A DNA stretch of 64,000 bases, taken from positions 179,969,166-180,033,165 of the forward strand of contig CM030362.1 of assembly GCA_017893485.1 (NCBI GenBank). The letters are read 5' to 3'. The notes below the pieces were generated by a model. That model saw only the letters and a list, made by a program, of their open reading frames with translations, made no database searches and was not told the origin of the DNA. Shown one piece after another: positions 22,793 through 34,300 of this stretch. The translations under genes and the position numbers were made by a program. The stretch is from Hemerocallis citrina. Its lineage: Eukaryota > Streptophyta > Magnoliopsida > Asparagales > Asphodelaceae. Position 1 is the stretch's first letter, and each line of letters starts with the position of its first letter.

Positions 22793-25700
22793 TGATGTAA
22801 AACCAACTCTAAAATAGAGAATTTTCCAAGAATTTTAATGGGTTAATTTTACCAACATGAAAGTGCAGATTTAGATTGGATATTTTAACAGTTAACAGGT
22901 TCGATGGGTTTTCAAGAATTGAATCAAATGCTAACAATTCCAATTAATAATTCAACCTCAATCAATAATTAAATCCCTATATGTTAGCAAGTAATAAGTC
23001 CAATATCAATTCGTACTCTAATCTAGCATGTGGATCACTCAATCTCAATTATTTTGTGGTCGACAGATAAATCAGATAATAAACTAGATGATAAGGCAGT
23101 AAAGCACAAATACTTAATAATGAAAAGATATTACCGAATGTGGAGAAAACCAACGCAGATCTCGGAGTTGGGCAGCGACTAGAATCTCAGCGACCGCAGT
23201 GAACAAATAGCAGCCACAAAGCCAAGAAGGCGAGCAGATCTGACCGACGGCGAGTTGACGGCGAGCGGGGGCAGCGTCGACGGCGAGGGGCGACGGGGTG
23301 GTCGTCGTCAGGATGGCGAGGAGCTGGCGTGGTCAGAGACGTCGGGTCGAAGGTGAGGGAGAGAGGCAGCAGACGAGGGGGCCGTCGTGGTGGTGATGGT
23401 CGTCGGAGTTTGGGGGGTGAAGGAGTGGGTCGCGATGAGGGGGGGGGGGGTGACGGGACGAAGGCGTCGGTTGGGTACTCGGCGATCACAGGGGAAGAAG
23501 TCGGGGTTGACGACGAGGAGGGATTTGGAGTGGGTGATTTCGATCGGGAGTGGGTGCGGGATGGGGATCGGGTAGGGTTTGGAGTGGGTGCGGGATGGGG
23601 ATCTGATGTTGGAGAAGATGATGGAGGAGAAAGGGGGCGGCTGGGTTTATTTAGTTGGGATTAGGGTTTATTTATTTGGGATTAGGGTTTGATTAGGGAA
23701 TTATGATTTGTATTGGGGATTTTTTAAGTGGGGATAAATTTTAGAACTAATCACTAATTCTAAAACTAGATTAGGATTTATCACAAACCCTAATTTGTCT
23801 CTCAGTTGTATCACACAAAGGAGAGAAAAATGAAGAGCAAACTCAACACAGATTTTTTGATCAATAATGGCATCCCTTTCTCATTCATCTCAGGGCCTTT
23901 AAATAGGCTCAATTACATCTTGAAACACATCTCCAAAATATTCTCAGAATCTAAAAATTACAAAAAAGATTACATAAAAATGGAAATAAAATAAAAATCC
24001 TAAACTGGAAAGATGTCCTCATCATTCTCTCCGGGTGGGAGAGAGCTCGATCCAGTCGAGTCAAAACCAGGGATCCTGCCATGGTGCTCCAAAAGATCTG
24101 GATCCAGTTGCGGGAGCCCCTCACGATCACTGCAAGTGTCATCCGACTTCGGCTTATTTTTCCACCTTACCAAATACTTGTGCATACCACCATCTCTAGT
24201 AGAAATTATCTGATCATCTAAAATATTATCCAATTCTTCTGTCGATGGGTAAGTAATATCTGGTAGTGGAGGTAATGGGGGAATTTCACCATTAGGCTGC
24301 AGGGTAGGCTCATCTATAAGAAAATTTCTAGGGTTGAATTTTGAGCCTTCATAAAGTACTAGATCCTCAATATTGAAAATTTTACTTATGCCAAAACCTT
24401 CAGGAAGGTCAACGACATAGGTACTATTATTGATTGCATGTAGAATCTTAAATGGGCCTGCAGCACGTATGTTCAAGTTCTTAACGGGTCCAACAGGAAA
24501 CCGTTCCGGATGAATCCGAACCATCACTTCGTCACCAATATCAAAAGTTATAAATTTCCTTCTAGTATCTGCTATTAACTTGTAGTTAAAATTATTCTCA
24601 TTAAGTTCCTTGGAAATTTCTCTATGCAAGTCATGAATATTATATGCAAATGTGGGTGCAGACTCTGTGACCTTGTGATGTTCTAATACATGAGTAGAAT
24701 CTATGGGTTGCCAAGTGACTTGGGAAGGAATGGGTGACTCGGGTATACTCAATAGAGGTGACTGGATAGGCTGAATACAATTGAGAGACCGGTCATCCTT
24801 TTTTTCATCAAAGTCATCACTTATATTAGATTCATAGGTAAACTCATTGTCGGGCTCATCAGCGATGACTGCGGTACCCTCTACTATATTAATCCTACTT
24901 GGACTAGGACAGTTGCCAGCAACATGACCGTATCCCTTACATTTATAGCACTTAGTGAGAGGGTCAATCTTACTGTAATCTCTTTCGGTGTTCTTACCCT
25001 TATGTTCATCTCTATGTGAATTAAAATTTGAATTAGATTTGCTGGGATAAGATTTGTTGGGGTGCTGAGAGGGAGGCTTAGGTCTAGGTGGGTCAGTAGA
25101 GGTCATTCTAGAGGAATAATCTCTCGAGTCGCTGGACCTAGAATGAGAACTAGCTTTAAGAGAATTCATGTCGAGGACTAGGGCGTAGGCTGCCGCTATT
25201 GAGTCCACGTTTCTATAGATTAGCTCGTTCCTAAGATCAGCTCGTAGTCCAGCTCTGAACCTAGAGAGAGTTTGTTCTTCACTCTCTTTACCTAACGCAT
25301 TGCACCGAATAAGGAAGTCATCGAATTTATCGACATATTCTTGTGTGGATTTACTTCCTTGATACAATAGGTTCCACGAATCTAGCAATCGGGTGTGGAA
25401 CGATAACGGTACATACCTCTCAGTGAGCTTCTCTTTCATGGCTTCCCAAGTAGCTATGGGTGCCAGGCCTCGGCCTCTGCGGGCATGTTCAAGATTGGTC
25501 CAATGCTGTTGAGCTTTACCCGTTAATTTCATAGTTGCAAATTTAACTTTAAGGGCTTCGCTCATGTCGAACCACACAAAATAGTGGTCCATGGCACGGA
25601 CCCAATCAAGGTAAGCTTGGGGTTCCATGTGGCCTTCAAATTGGGGAACGTCAGCCTTAACGTTCTTTTTATATTGTTCGTCAGGGTCACGTTCTTGACG

Positions 25701-27358
25701 TCGATCGTCATGAACATTCCCTTGAGGGATCTGACGATGGCCATGAAGCTCAGAGACAATGTTTTGATTTAGCTCCACTTTCTCAAGCCTCTCATTGATA
25801 TTGGCAAGAGTTGCTTGGATGGCAGCTAGGGTAGTGGAGATATCAGGGTTGTCCATTTCAGGTCTGGGGAGTCTAGGGTTCCTAATTGGGTGATTGGGAA
25901 GGGATAGAAAAGGCTCTTCAGGGTCTGTGATGGTGCTGCGAAGACGCATTCACCAAAAGTGTGAAATAGAGTGTGTCCTAATTTTTTTTTTTTTTTTTTA
26001 AATGATTCTGGACTAAACTAAAATAAAATAAAAATAAAATAAAAGACTACACGATACTAAATGAATGCAAAAATGATGCCTACGATGCAAGAACTAAGGT
26101 TTTAAGAACCTTTGCTCTGATACCAAAATGATGTAAAACCAACTCTAAAATAGAGAATTTTCCAAGAATTTTAATGGGTTAATTTTACCAACATGAAAGT
26201 GCAGATTTAGATTGGATATTTTAACAGTTAACAGGTTCGATGGGTTTTCAAGAATTGAATCAAATGCTAACAATTCCAATTAATAATTCAACCTCAATCA
26301 ATAATTAAATCCCTATATGTTAGCAAGTAATAAGTCCAATATCAATTCGTACTCTAATCTAGCATGTGGATCACTCAATCTCAATTATTTTGTGGTCGAC
26401 AGATAAATCAGATAATAAACTAGATGATAAGGCAGTAAAGCACAAATACTTAATAATGAAAAGATATTACCGAATGTGGAGAAAACCAACGCAGATCTCG
26501 GAGTTGGGCAGCGACTAGAATCTCAGCGACCGCAGTGAACAAATAGCAGCCACAAAGCTAAGAAGGCGAGCAGATCTGACCGACGGCGAGTTGACGGCGA
26601 GCGGGGGGCAGCGTCGACGGCGAGGGGCGACGGGGTGGTCGTCGTCAGGATGGCGAGGAGCTGGCGTGGTCAGAGACGTCGGGTCGAAGGTGAGGGAGAG
26701 AGGCAGCAGACGAGGGGGCCGTCGTGGTGGTGATGGTCGTCGGAGTTTGGGGGGTGAAGGAGTGGGTCGCGATGAGGGGGGGGGTGACGGGACGAAGGCG
26801 TCGGTTGGGTACTCGGCGATCACAGGGGAAGAAGTCGGGGTTGACGACGAGGAGGGATTTGGAGTGGGTGATTTCGATCGGGAGTGGGTGCGGGATGGGG
26901 ATCGGGTAGGGTTTGGAGTGGGTGCGGGATGGGGATCTGATGTTGGAGAAGATGATGGAGGAGAAAGGGGGCGGCTGGGTTTATTTAGTTGGGATTAGGG
27001 TTTATTTATTTGGGATTAGGGTTTGATTAGGGGATTATGATTTGTATTGGGGATTTTTTAAGTGGGGATAAATTTTAGAACTAATCACTAATTCTAAAAC
27101 TAGATTAGGATTTATCACAAACCCTAATTTGTCTCTCAGTTGTATCACACAAAGGAGAGAAAAATGAAGAGCAAACTCAACACAGATTTTTTGATCAATA
27201 ATGGCATCCCTTTCTCATTCATCTCAGGGTCTTTAAATAGGCTCAATTACATCTTGAAACACATCTCCAAAATATTCTCAGAATCTAAAAATTACAAAAA
27301 AGATTACATAAAAATGGAAATAAAATAAAAATCCTAAACTGGAAAGATGTCCTCATCA
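22793..27358 (-). mobile_element. Complete non-autonomous LTR retrotransposon encoding Gag-chromodomain fusion, TSD CCTCT
   Basis: LTRs lie at 22,793-24,024 and 26,129-27,358 (about 1.23 kb each), with TGATG..CATCA ends. CCTCT is duplicated at 22,788-22,792 and 27,359-27,363. On the minus strand the 5' LTR is followed by TTTTGGTATCAGAGC (initiator-Met tRNA site) and the 3' LTR is preceded by GGAGAGAA. By eye the LTRs differ by three substitutions and two G-run lengths, so insertion is recent. Each LTR has a promoter-like CTATTTAAAGG (complement near 23,895) and a GC-rich middle. Protease, RT, RNase H and the integrase core are absent. It is inserted in the 3.7-kb solo LTR. Confidence 0.92.
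24000..25949 (-). CDS. Gag fused to integrase C-terminal domain and chromodomain (649 aa)
   Basis: The single intact ORF begins [20 protein letters not shown]. Residues about 25-65 carry a coiled-coil-like start ([19 protein letters not shown]); about 110-260 the retrotransposon Gag core ([46 protein letters not shown]); about 331-347 a zinc knuckle [14 protein letters not shown]. From about 455 it switches to the integrase C-terminal part of chromoviruses ([40 protein letters not shown]), and from about 575 to a chromodomain ([27 protein letters not shown]). The usual Trp after DDT is Cys here. The last residues and stop are encoded by the 3' LTR. Protease, RT, RNase H and integrase core were lost in frame. 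It may package element RNA and direct particles to chromatin, with enzymes supplied by an autonomous relative; that role is inference. Confidence 0.9.
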   Translation of the reverse strand: MRLRSTITDPEEPFLSLPNHPIRNPRLPRPEMDNPDISTTLAAIQATLANINERLEKVELNQNIVSELHGHRQIPQGNVHDDRRQERDPDEQYKKNVKADVPQFEGHMEPQAYLDWVRAMDHYFVWFDMSEALKVKFATMKLTGKAQQHWTNLEHARRGRGLAPIATWEAMKEKLTERYVPLSFHTRLLDSWNLLYQGSKSTQEYVDKFDDFLIRCNALGKESEEQTLSRFRAGLRADLRNELIYRNVDSIAAAYALVLDMNSLKASSHSRSSDSRDYSSRMTSTDPPRPKPPSQHPNKSYPSKSNSNFNSHRDEHKGKNTERDYSKIDPLTKCYKCKGYGHVAGNCPSPSRINIVEGTAVIADEPDNEFTYESNISDDFDEKKDDRSLNCIQPIQSPLLSIPESPIPSQVTWQPIDSTHVLEHHKVTESAPTFAYNIHDLHREISKELNENNFNYKLIADTRRKFITFDIGDEVMVRIHPERFPVGPVKNLNIRAAGPFKILHAINNSTYVVDLPEGFGISKIFNIEDLVLYEGSKFNPRNFLIDEPTLQPNGEIPPLPPLPDITYPSTEELDNILDDQIISTRDGGMHKYLVRWKNKPKSDDTCSDREGLPQLDPDLLEHHGRIPGFDSTGSSSLPPGENDEDIFPV

Positions 27359-30300
27359 CCTCTTCTCACTTCCGAAATCAACTTTCGGCCGAAACCCAAT
27401 CATTTAGCCTAGGGTTTTTCAATTCCCAACAAATCTCCACCCATTTTCAAATAATTTTTAGGGTTTTGGCTAATTGAAGGGTGCTCTTCAACGTGTCGGT
27501 GTTGGTTTTTGAAATCGTCAACCCTACGGTGAGTTGGATTTTATTTAAATTGTATGTGATTGTATAATTTGCAAATTTTTGGATGTGAAATGGTGTAGCA
27601 AGGAGAATAGGCAATTCTCTTTATAGTAGAAGTGATAGATTTTGTAATTTAAAGATAGAAATTAAATTGAAAAATAATGAGGGTGTTGGCTTAGTAATTT
27701 AAAGATAATAGGAGTAGTAAGCGATGCAAATTGATAGTAGAAATCCCCGTAACTTATGGGAAATAATTTAGAATAAATTTTGGAAGATTTTATGGGCATA
27801 AAACCCAGTTAGGAACAATCGGAATGTGTGCATATGTCGTGCGCATGCCAGGCGTTCGATGAAATGCCTGTGAAGAATTAGAATGATTTTAATTGCTATT
27901 TGTGTGAGATTTGAATATCTTTAGCCCTAATTAGTGTGAAAATATGATAATAGGAAGAAGAGGCGAGTTCAGGGGAAATAGCGAGAGTTTACACCGCCGG
28001 TCTTCGCGTTTCCTCAGGTGAGTGATTTCTGTAATTGTATATCCATGATGTGCTACAAAATTTTTAAATTATGGTTTTCCGTGTGTGATGCGTAAAGTGT
28101 AGTGAGTATAGAAATTCATAAGCATGGTATAGAGTAAATTATGGGGTATAAGAAACTATTAAACTAATACACATGTATGGGAGTGTGTTGATGCTTGTAG
28201 ATATATATATGTAATACGGGATTGTAATATTTAGATTTGAGGAGCTATGCTGATATTAATATACGTAAGGGTATGTATGATATGTGATGAGATAATAAGC
28301 ATGGTGCGTGTATGACGTGTGATTATGTGATGTGTTAATAAGAGGAAAATAATGGCGAGGTGTATATACAATACGTAATAATATGGTGTGATAATGTGAT
28401 GTGATAATATGATGAAATGAATGATAAGGTGTATGTGTGACGTGATAATATGATGAAATGGATAATATGGTGTATGTGTGATATGCGGGTGATAAAATAA
28501 AACCGGATTTGAAATGAGTTGATGCACCTTGGGATTGTGCCGAGAAACTACTCGCCCGCTATTTCCATGGAAATGGTGGGAACTACCTGCCTTGGCACAA
28601 CTCCCAGAGTGAATTGGTGGGTTGTTGATACGATAGTTGTATTGCGAGATGGAAATGAAAAGTAAAGTAAATTGTAAGATGAAAATGAAAATAAAGAAAA
28701 GTAATAACCGAGCTATCGACTTGAGATGTGATGTTATATTACCCAAGTTCTACTTGGGGTGCGGTCATTATTACCCAGGTTTTCGGCTTGGAGGTGCAGC
28801 GATATATATATAATATGATGTATGATAATGTAACCCAACTTATTAACTTGGGAGTGCGGCATTATGTATGATATAGAATAAAAGACATAAATGTGAGATG
28901 GTAAATGAATAATAGTATGAATATAAGAGGATTAAAGGATATAATGCGAGTATGGTTAGCCTTAGGTATTGTGTCAAGGAATTACTCGTTCGTTGTTTCG
29001 GTGGAAATAGTGGGAACGACATGCCTTGGCACAAACTTAAGGTAGAATGAGTATATGGATTGGTAAAAGAATAAGAATGCATTATGAAAGCTAAAAATGG
29101 TAATGGACACGGAAAGAAATTGATATATGAGTTAAGTGGTAAAGATATAATAACGATCATGGTTAAGTATGTCGTCAAATAAATGATAATGGATACGAAA
29201 ATAGAAATGCTAATAGAAACAGTTTTGGATAGGGTATAAGAATTATAGTAATGTTAAATGCGATGGAGTGGGATAAAAACTGGGTTAACGATTGAGAATG
29301 ACTTTAGTGATGATATGAATGTGTTAAGTGTAAAGTGATGGTATCAAAATCATATTTGGATGAGTTAATAGTAAGAATAGAGTACCAGAATGTGGTATAA
29401 AGTGTGATGCTGAATTATGAGAAGTAGGAAACGGATATGGAGTAATATAGGAGTTGAGTGACAAAGAGGTGATAGAGATAATGGTCAATTGTATAGTTAA
29501 ACATATGATGATGTATATATGAACTATGTGATAATGAAGAAATGGCAATTATATGGTAAGTGTATATGGATGGTAAATTTATGGATAAGTATGAATTTGT
29601 TCGCCTTGGATTTCGGGTCAAGGAACTACTGCCCCCATTTCGGTTAAAATGAGGGAAACTAACTGCCGAGACACGAACCAAGGGAGGCGAGAGGGATGAG
29701 TTTATCAGTGATATTATGATAATGACGGTATGTAAGATTTCATATATGGATAATAGAAGTGTTAATGAGAACGGTAATAGAGATGGTAAAGGAAAGGCTG
29801 GTGGAGGTTTATTTACAGTGATGAATTGATATATAGGATTAGTGACAAGGTATAGTAACGTGGATGTGAAATAGATGGTTAAGTGTTTGATGCTGGTAAT
29901 AAATGGTTATGTATACGGTGAGGTTTAAGTACCTAATTGTATTTATTTCTTTTACACTTCCACGTTTTATTTATGTTTATCCTTTTAAAATCATGTTATT
30001 AATTTTATTGATATTGTTCTTATTCATGAAGATTATTACTCACACCAGACATGGCTAACCCCTGTTGTTTTCTGGGGGTTAGGGGAGTCCCTTCCTGAGG
30101 GTGGACAACCCTAACTCTCCTACAGGTTTGATAGCTGCGAGGTGAGCTAGTGTTGTAGTTTGGTGGTTACAATTTTGCTTGTAGTAAAATGGATTATATT
30201 TATATGTATTTATTATATGGAGAAATGGGAAAAGTTGATGTATTATTTTGTATTATGGTAGATTATGTGTATAACTGTAAGGTGTAAGGATAGATATAGT

Positions 30301-30721
30301 GTTGTGATGAAGTATGAAAGCCCGCACCCACCTCGTTGTGGTGTATTGGGTTCTGTGGTTGATTTTTGAAAAGGTTTTTCTAAAGTTTTTTTTATTAAAA
30401 AAAACATATATGTTTTCAAAAGAATTTTGGTTTTTAATTCATATCTTGCTTGTTATGAAGTATTAAGCCCCCAGAGCCGTTTATATTATTGTCTGTGTGA
30501 TGTTGAATGATCTAGCCTGGGAGGATTGAATTATATTACAGGTACCTTTTTCTGTAATTGTTTGCAGATTTCCATAAGAATATCTGTAAAAGGGGTAATA
30601 TTTTTGGTAAAACTGTCGAAATTTTTAATAAAAATCTATGAATATTTTTCTAAGTAAGACTTGGTGTAGATAAGTAATAGATTATGTTAGAAGTCATATG
30701 AATAAGGAATAGTTAAAAAAA

Positions 30722-30727
<6 letters not shown>

Positions 30728-30752
<25 letters not shown>
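30728..30752 (+). repeat. 25-base poly-G run near the solo LTR end
   Basis: An A-rich stretch (30,715-30,727) runs into about 25 consecutive G residues, immediately before the LTR end TTGTTACA. The run length may be unreliable in assembly. It could form quadruplex DNA. Confidence 0.8.
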
Positions 30753-30760
30753 TTGTTACA

Positions 30761-31229
30761 GCCATGATATATGAGCACAATAATAGAGTATTTCGTAACA
30801 TCTAATGCTATTGCTGATTAGCTTTATCATTTTCTTAGTTTTTTTATTTCTCAATATTATATGAGCACAAAACTTTGGGATTCTTTCTCCAAAAGAACAA
30901 ATATAAGATGGAATTCTCTTTCACACAAAATCATCTCTAAGTTTGCAGTGGACAGCACTTGATCTGAGGCCAACTCGGATTCAATGAGAGATTATCTCAG
31001 GCTATTATAATCAAGGTAGAAGCTATGAAACTGCAGAATCTCGGAAGAATGTGTTTCTCTTGATACTCATTTCTTTTATTGTGTTTTAGTTTCTTTGAAA
31101 GACAATGGACTACTTTTGCATTGTCTTCTAAAAATGAACACAAAAGACACGTGCACATGCACACACACCACATAGGGCAAGAAAGAAGAAGAAAACTATA
31201 AGACTGAAGAAGTTACTACATTAGTGTAC
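30761..31229. other. SPPL intron sequence, no further exon recognised
   Basis: Between the solo LTR and the last recognised SPPL exon the minus strand is open in no useful frame. I did not find the expected next exon (GYF..GYG..TY.AL, then the PAL motif). Confidence 0.4.
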
Positions 31230-31372
31230 CTGTGACTAAAAGAAACTAGAAGACCAGGAAGCATAACGTCCCCAAACCCTAGTATAGCAGTTCCACCCCA
31301 AGGATCAAACATTCGAGGAATTGTCAGAACCATCGGAATAGAGCGACCACCAGCTTTACTACTGCGAGCAAC
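31230..31372 (-). CDS. SPPL: SPPL exon with GxGD catalytic motif
   Basis: It encodes [20 protein letters not shown], then [20 protein letters not shown] and [12 protein letters not shown] supplies the second active-site aspartate of the GxGD protease family. The preceding FDPWGG is highly typical of plant SPPLs. Acceptor AG (31,374-31,373) and donor GTACAC flank it. The following exons expected (PAL motif) were not found. Confidence 0.9.
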
Positions 31373-34300
31373 CTGATAACATGGTGGGGAGGAGACAGTG
31401 TTATTTTAGATCTAAAGTCTGGTATATTTCCTGGATCTACTATTGGCCCTTTAGACAAAAATTTAAAGTAGCAATTTGAGAAAGACATGTTTCTTTTTAG
31501 AAGATAAAACAGCCAAAAAATTGGCCATGCAATGAGGAAGACTTGTTTTGTGATATATACTTTTAGGCTAAATTTGAAAAAGCACCCCTCAATTATTCCA
31601 CTTTCTCAAAAAACACCCTTCAACCTTTGTGAGTCGAATGGACAAAAGTATGGACCAAAATGATTAACATCAGTGAACCAAATTACTCAAAAAGTTGAGG
31701 GGTGTTTCTTCAAAATCTGATAATTGAAGGGTGTTTATTCAGAAACGCAAATAGATGAAGGTGGGGTGTTCAAATTTAGCCTATACCATTATGCTTCACT
31801 ACCTATACAGGAAATACCCAATAGTAGTTTTTTGAAGAAAAAAATAACCCCTCAACTATATATAGTTTTCCTAGAAATTACAGTGGTTTACCCTCTCTCC
31901 GTTAGGATTCTACCCAAGGTCCCAAGTTGTAAACAAAATATTCTGATGTGCCTTGCATATTATCAAAGTCATTTTTTTCGAATTCACGGAAATGGCCCAG
32001 CTCAAATTGGACATAAGGGCAGATAAAAGTTACTTACTTCAACCATTACGCTTTTTCGGAATATATATGGTGATATGAACGTCCAGAATATATCATAACC
32101 AAATGCACAGCAAAGAAGAGCAGTTGCAACCTGAAATAAATAGAAAAATAAAACAACAGCAACAACATTAGTATAAATATAATGATCAATAACCATTTAT
32201 TTTCTTAAGTTACCTTGATATTGGGTAACCTAACCACCCGCAACCCTGATACCATCAGGCTCATGCCCTGGAAATGATAGATGATCCGCTTAAAACAAGG
32301 ATAAAATTAAACCGATGAAAAAATGCATTAGCTAATGAGTTGCACGGTCAAAGTGACAGTCTACAAGATTAATACCTGCAATTAACAAAATAATTGGCTT
32401 TCCTGATCGTCTTTGGTTAGTAGTATAATCATCATGGAATGAACATATTTCACTATTGTAAAGTGTAAACCAAGATAACTAATCTTAAATGATCGGTTAT
32501 ATGATAACTTGATGTAAAATGTAATACTAGAATTTCAAAGAATTTTAAAGGATTAATTTTACCAACATGTAATGTGGATCAAGTTAGAAATTAAAACCGT
32601 TAATCGGTTCGATGGATTTTCAAGAATTGAATTATGTTTAACATGCTCAATTAACAATTCAATTCTAACAATCAATGATTATATCTCTAAGCGTTCTAGC
32701 AAGTAAAAGATGCAATATTGATTTATACTCTAATTAGTAAGTAGAAACGCTCACTCTCAATATTTGTGGACGACAGATAAATCAAGTAATATAATAGAGA
32801 TGATAAGGCAGTAACACAAATATTTAAGAAGTGGAAAGAGTTTACTGGGTTCGTAGACCGTGATGCAATGTGTTAGATTTGAGCAGCAGATGGCACTTGA
32901 GCTGCTGTGAAGGCCTCGAGGGTGACACAGGCAGCAAGGAGAGGGCAGTGGCAGTGTGCTGCAGTCGGGGAGTTGCGGGATCGGGGCAGTGAGCATCGAC
33001 GGCTATCGACGGGGTGCTGCGGTGGTGTGTGTGGCGGCGAGAGGACGGTTGGAGGTGGTGCTCGGGGATGAGGGCAGGAGGGCTCAGGTGCTGGCGGTAC
33101 AGCGGGAGGAGCGGCGACAATAAGGAGTTCGGGGATGGGAAGCGATGGTGAGGTGGCCGGGGTGCAGGCAAAAGGTGGTCGCGAGGCTGCGAGCGATGGA
33201 GGGTAGCGGGGTTGGGGTGCAGGCAAGGAGAATGGTGGCGAGGCAGGAGGTCGGGGATGGGTTTTGGGAAGGAGATGACGAAGAAGAAGGGAAGAGGGGT
33301 TAGGCAGCTGAAAGAGGTGATTAAGAGTAGGTTAATTAATTAGGGTTAGGATTTTTAATTTGGAAATTTGGGGATAGTTTTAGAGTTTATCACAAACCCT
33401 AAAATTTTATTAGGATTTATCACAAACCCTAATAATTCTCTCAATTGTATCACACAAAAGAAAAGGGATGAAAGGCAATAACTCAACACACAATAATTTT
33501 TTTAAATCAAGAATAGCATTACTTCTCATTAATCTCAAAGCCTATATATAGGCTCAAAACAAATTTTGATACAAATCTCAAAATATTCTAAAAATCTCAA
33601 AAATATTCTAATGCATAGAAGAAAATGGTGCAAATTGTAAAACTACTACATAGGGCTAAATCTCAAAATAAACTAAACAGAATTGATGTCCTCATCATAA
33701 CTGTCCACATATTAAGTGGTTAACCTTATAAGCCTCAGCCACCATTAGAAAAGTGTTTGCATTGTGGCTTCATAGAATGGATTTCATGTCTGTAATAAAA
33801 TCACGTTGTTGAGTTGTGTGCAAATCGAAGAGATGCGAAGGCACAAGAAGCACTCAACAATCTTAACTTGGATTAAATGTTGAGGTAAGAAAAGAACTGC
33901 ATCTACATTTGCACATGCAATATTAAGATCTGACCATACTAAACACACATATATAGTAAAATTTATTATTTGAGGTTTGCATGAAATTTACTGTGGCACT
34001 GTTGTTTCTAATAGACCTCTGCTATGTTGATGGAACCTCATGAATATCTCTACTAACATAAACAGAAAGTTGGAGTTGTGTAAAATATTGACAACCAACC
34101 CACTTCAATGAAACTCAACAACACATTTTAAGTCCGAATTATATGAACCATCCACACCACACATCTTAAGTCCAAGTTATATGAACCATCCACACCACCC
34201 AATTAAATCTCAACCACATATTTTATATCTACATCGTCTTAAATTTAAAGATTAAAAAAAATGGTGCAACTGTATAACATAAAAGTGGTGCAACTGTGCT

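Larger units (their letters stand above)
21239..30760 (+). repeat. ~3.7-kb solo LTR (gypsy-like), split by two nested LTR elements, TSD GCCAT
   Basis: The outer ends are TGTAACATCTC (21,239) and GGTTGTTACA (30,760), with GCCAT duplicated at 21,234-21,238 and 30,761-30,765. Removing the TRIM (21,309-22,578) and the Gag-chromodomain element (22,793-27,358) with their duplications leaves about 3.68 kb. The body has no coding potential. It carries three diverged copies of a module ending CCTTGGCACAA or similar (about 28,520-28,610, 28,960-29,040 and 29,600-29,690) and, near 30,120, AGGTTTGATAGCTGCGAGG, a phrase like those near the 3' end of long plant gypsy LTRs. No internal domain is present, hence solo. 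Confidence 0.8.

Noticed and set aside
23187..23664. GC-rich ORFs of 60-111 aa (also at 26,515-26,998)
   Set aside because: They lie in both LTRs of one element at matching positions, are low-complexity Arg/Gly/Pro-rich, exist on both strands, and have no family resemblance.
23640..23700. Telomere-like GGGATTAGGGTTTATTTA words
   Set aside because: Only a few irregular repeats, located at the same place in both LTRs; not a telomeric array.
28231..29681. Minus-strand ORFs of 74-171 aa rich in His/Ile/Tyr/Ser
   Set aside because: AT-rich repetitive body of the 3.7-kb solo LTR; composition bias explains the open frames.
31230..31375. SPPL as a processed pseudogene
   Set aside because: Introns, correct splice sites and intact catalytic motifs are present, so it is not a retrocopy.
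32757..33226. Pro/Ser-rich ORFs of 79-117 aa on the minus strand
   Set aside because: They fall in the GC-rich middle of the solo LTR, overlap in several frames and have no homologue I recognise.
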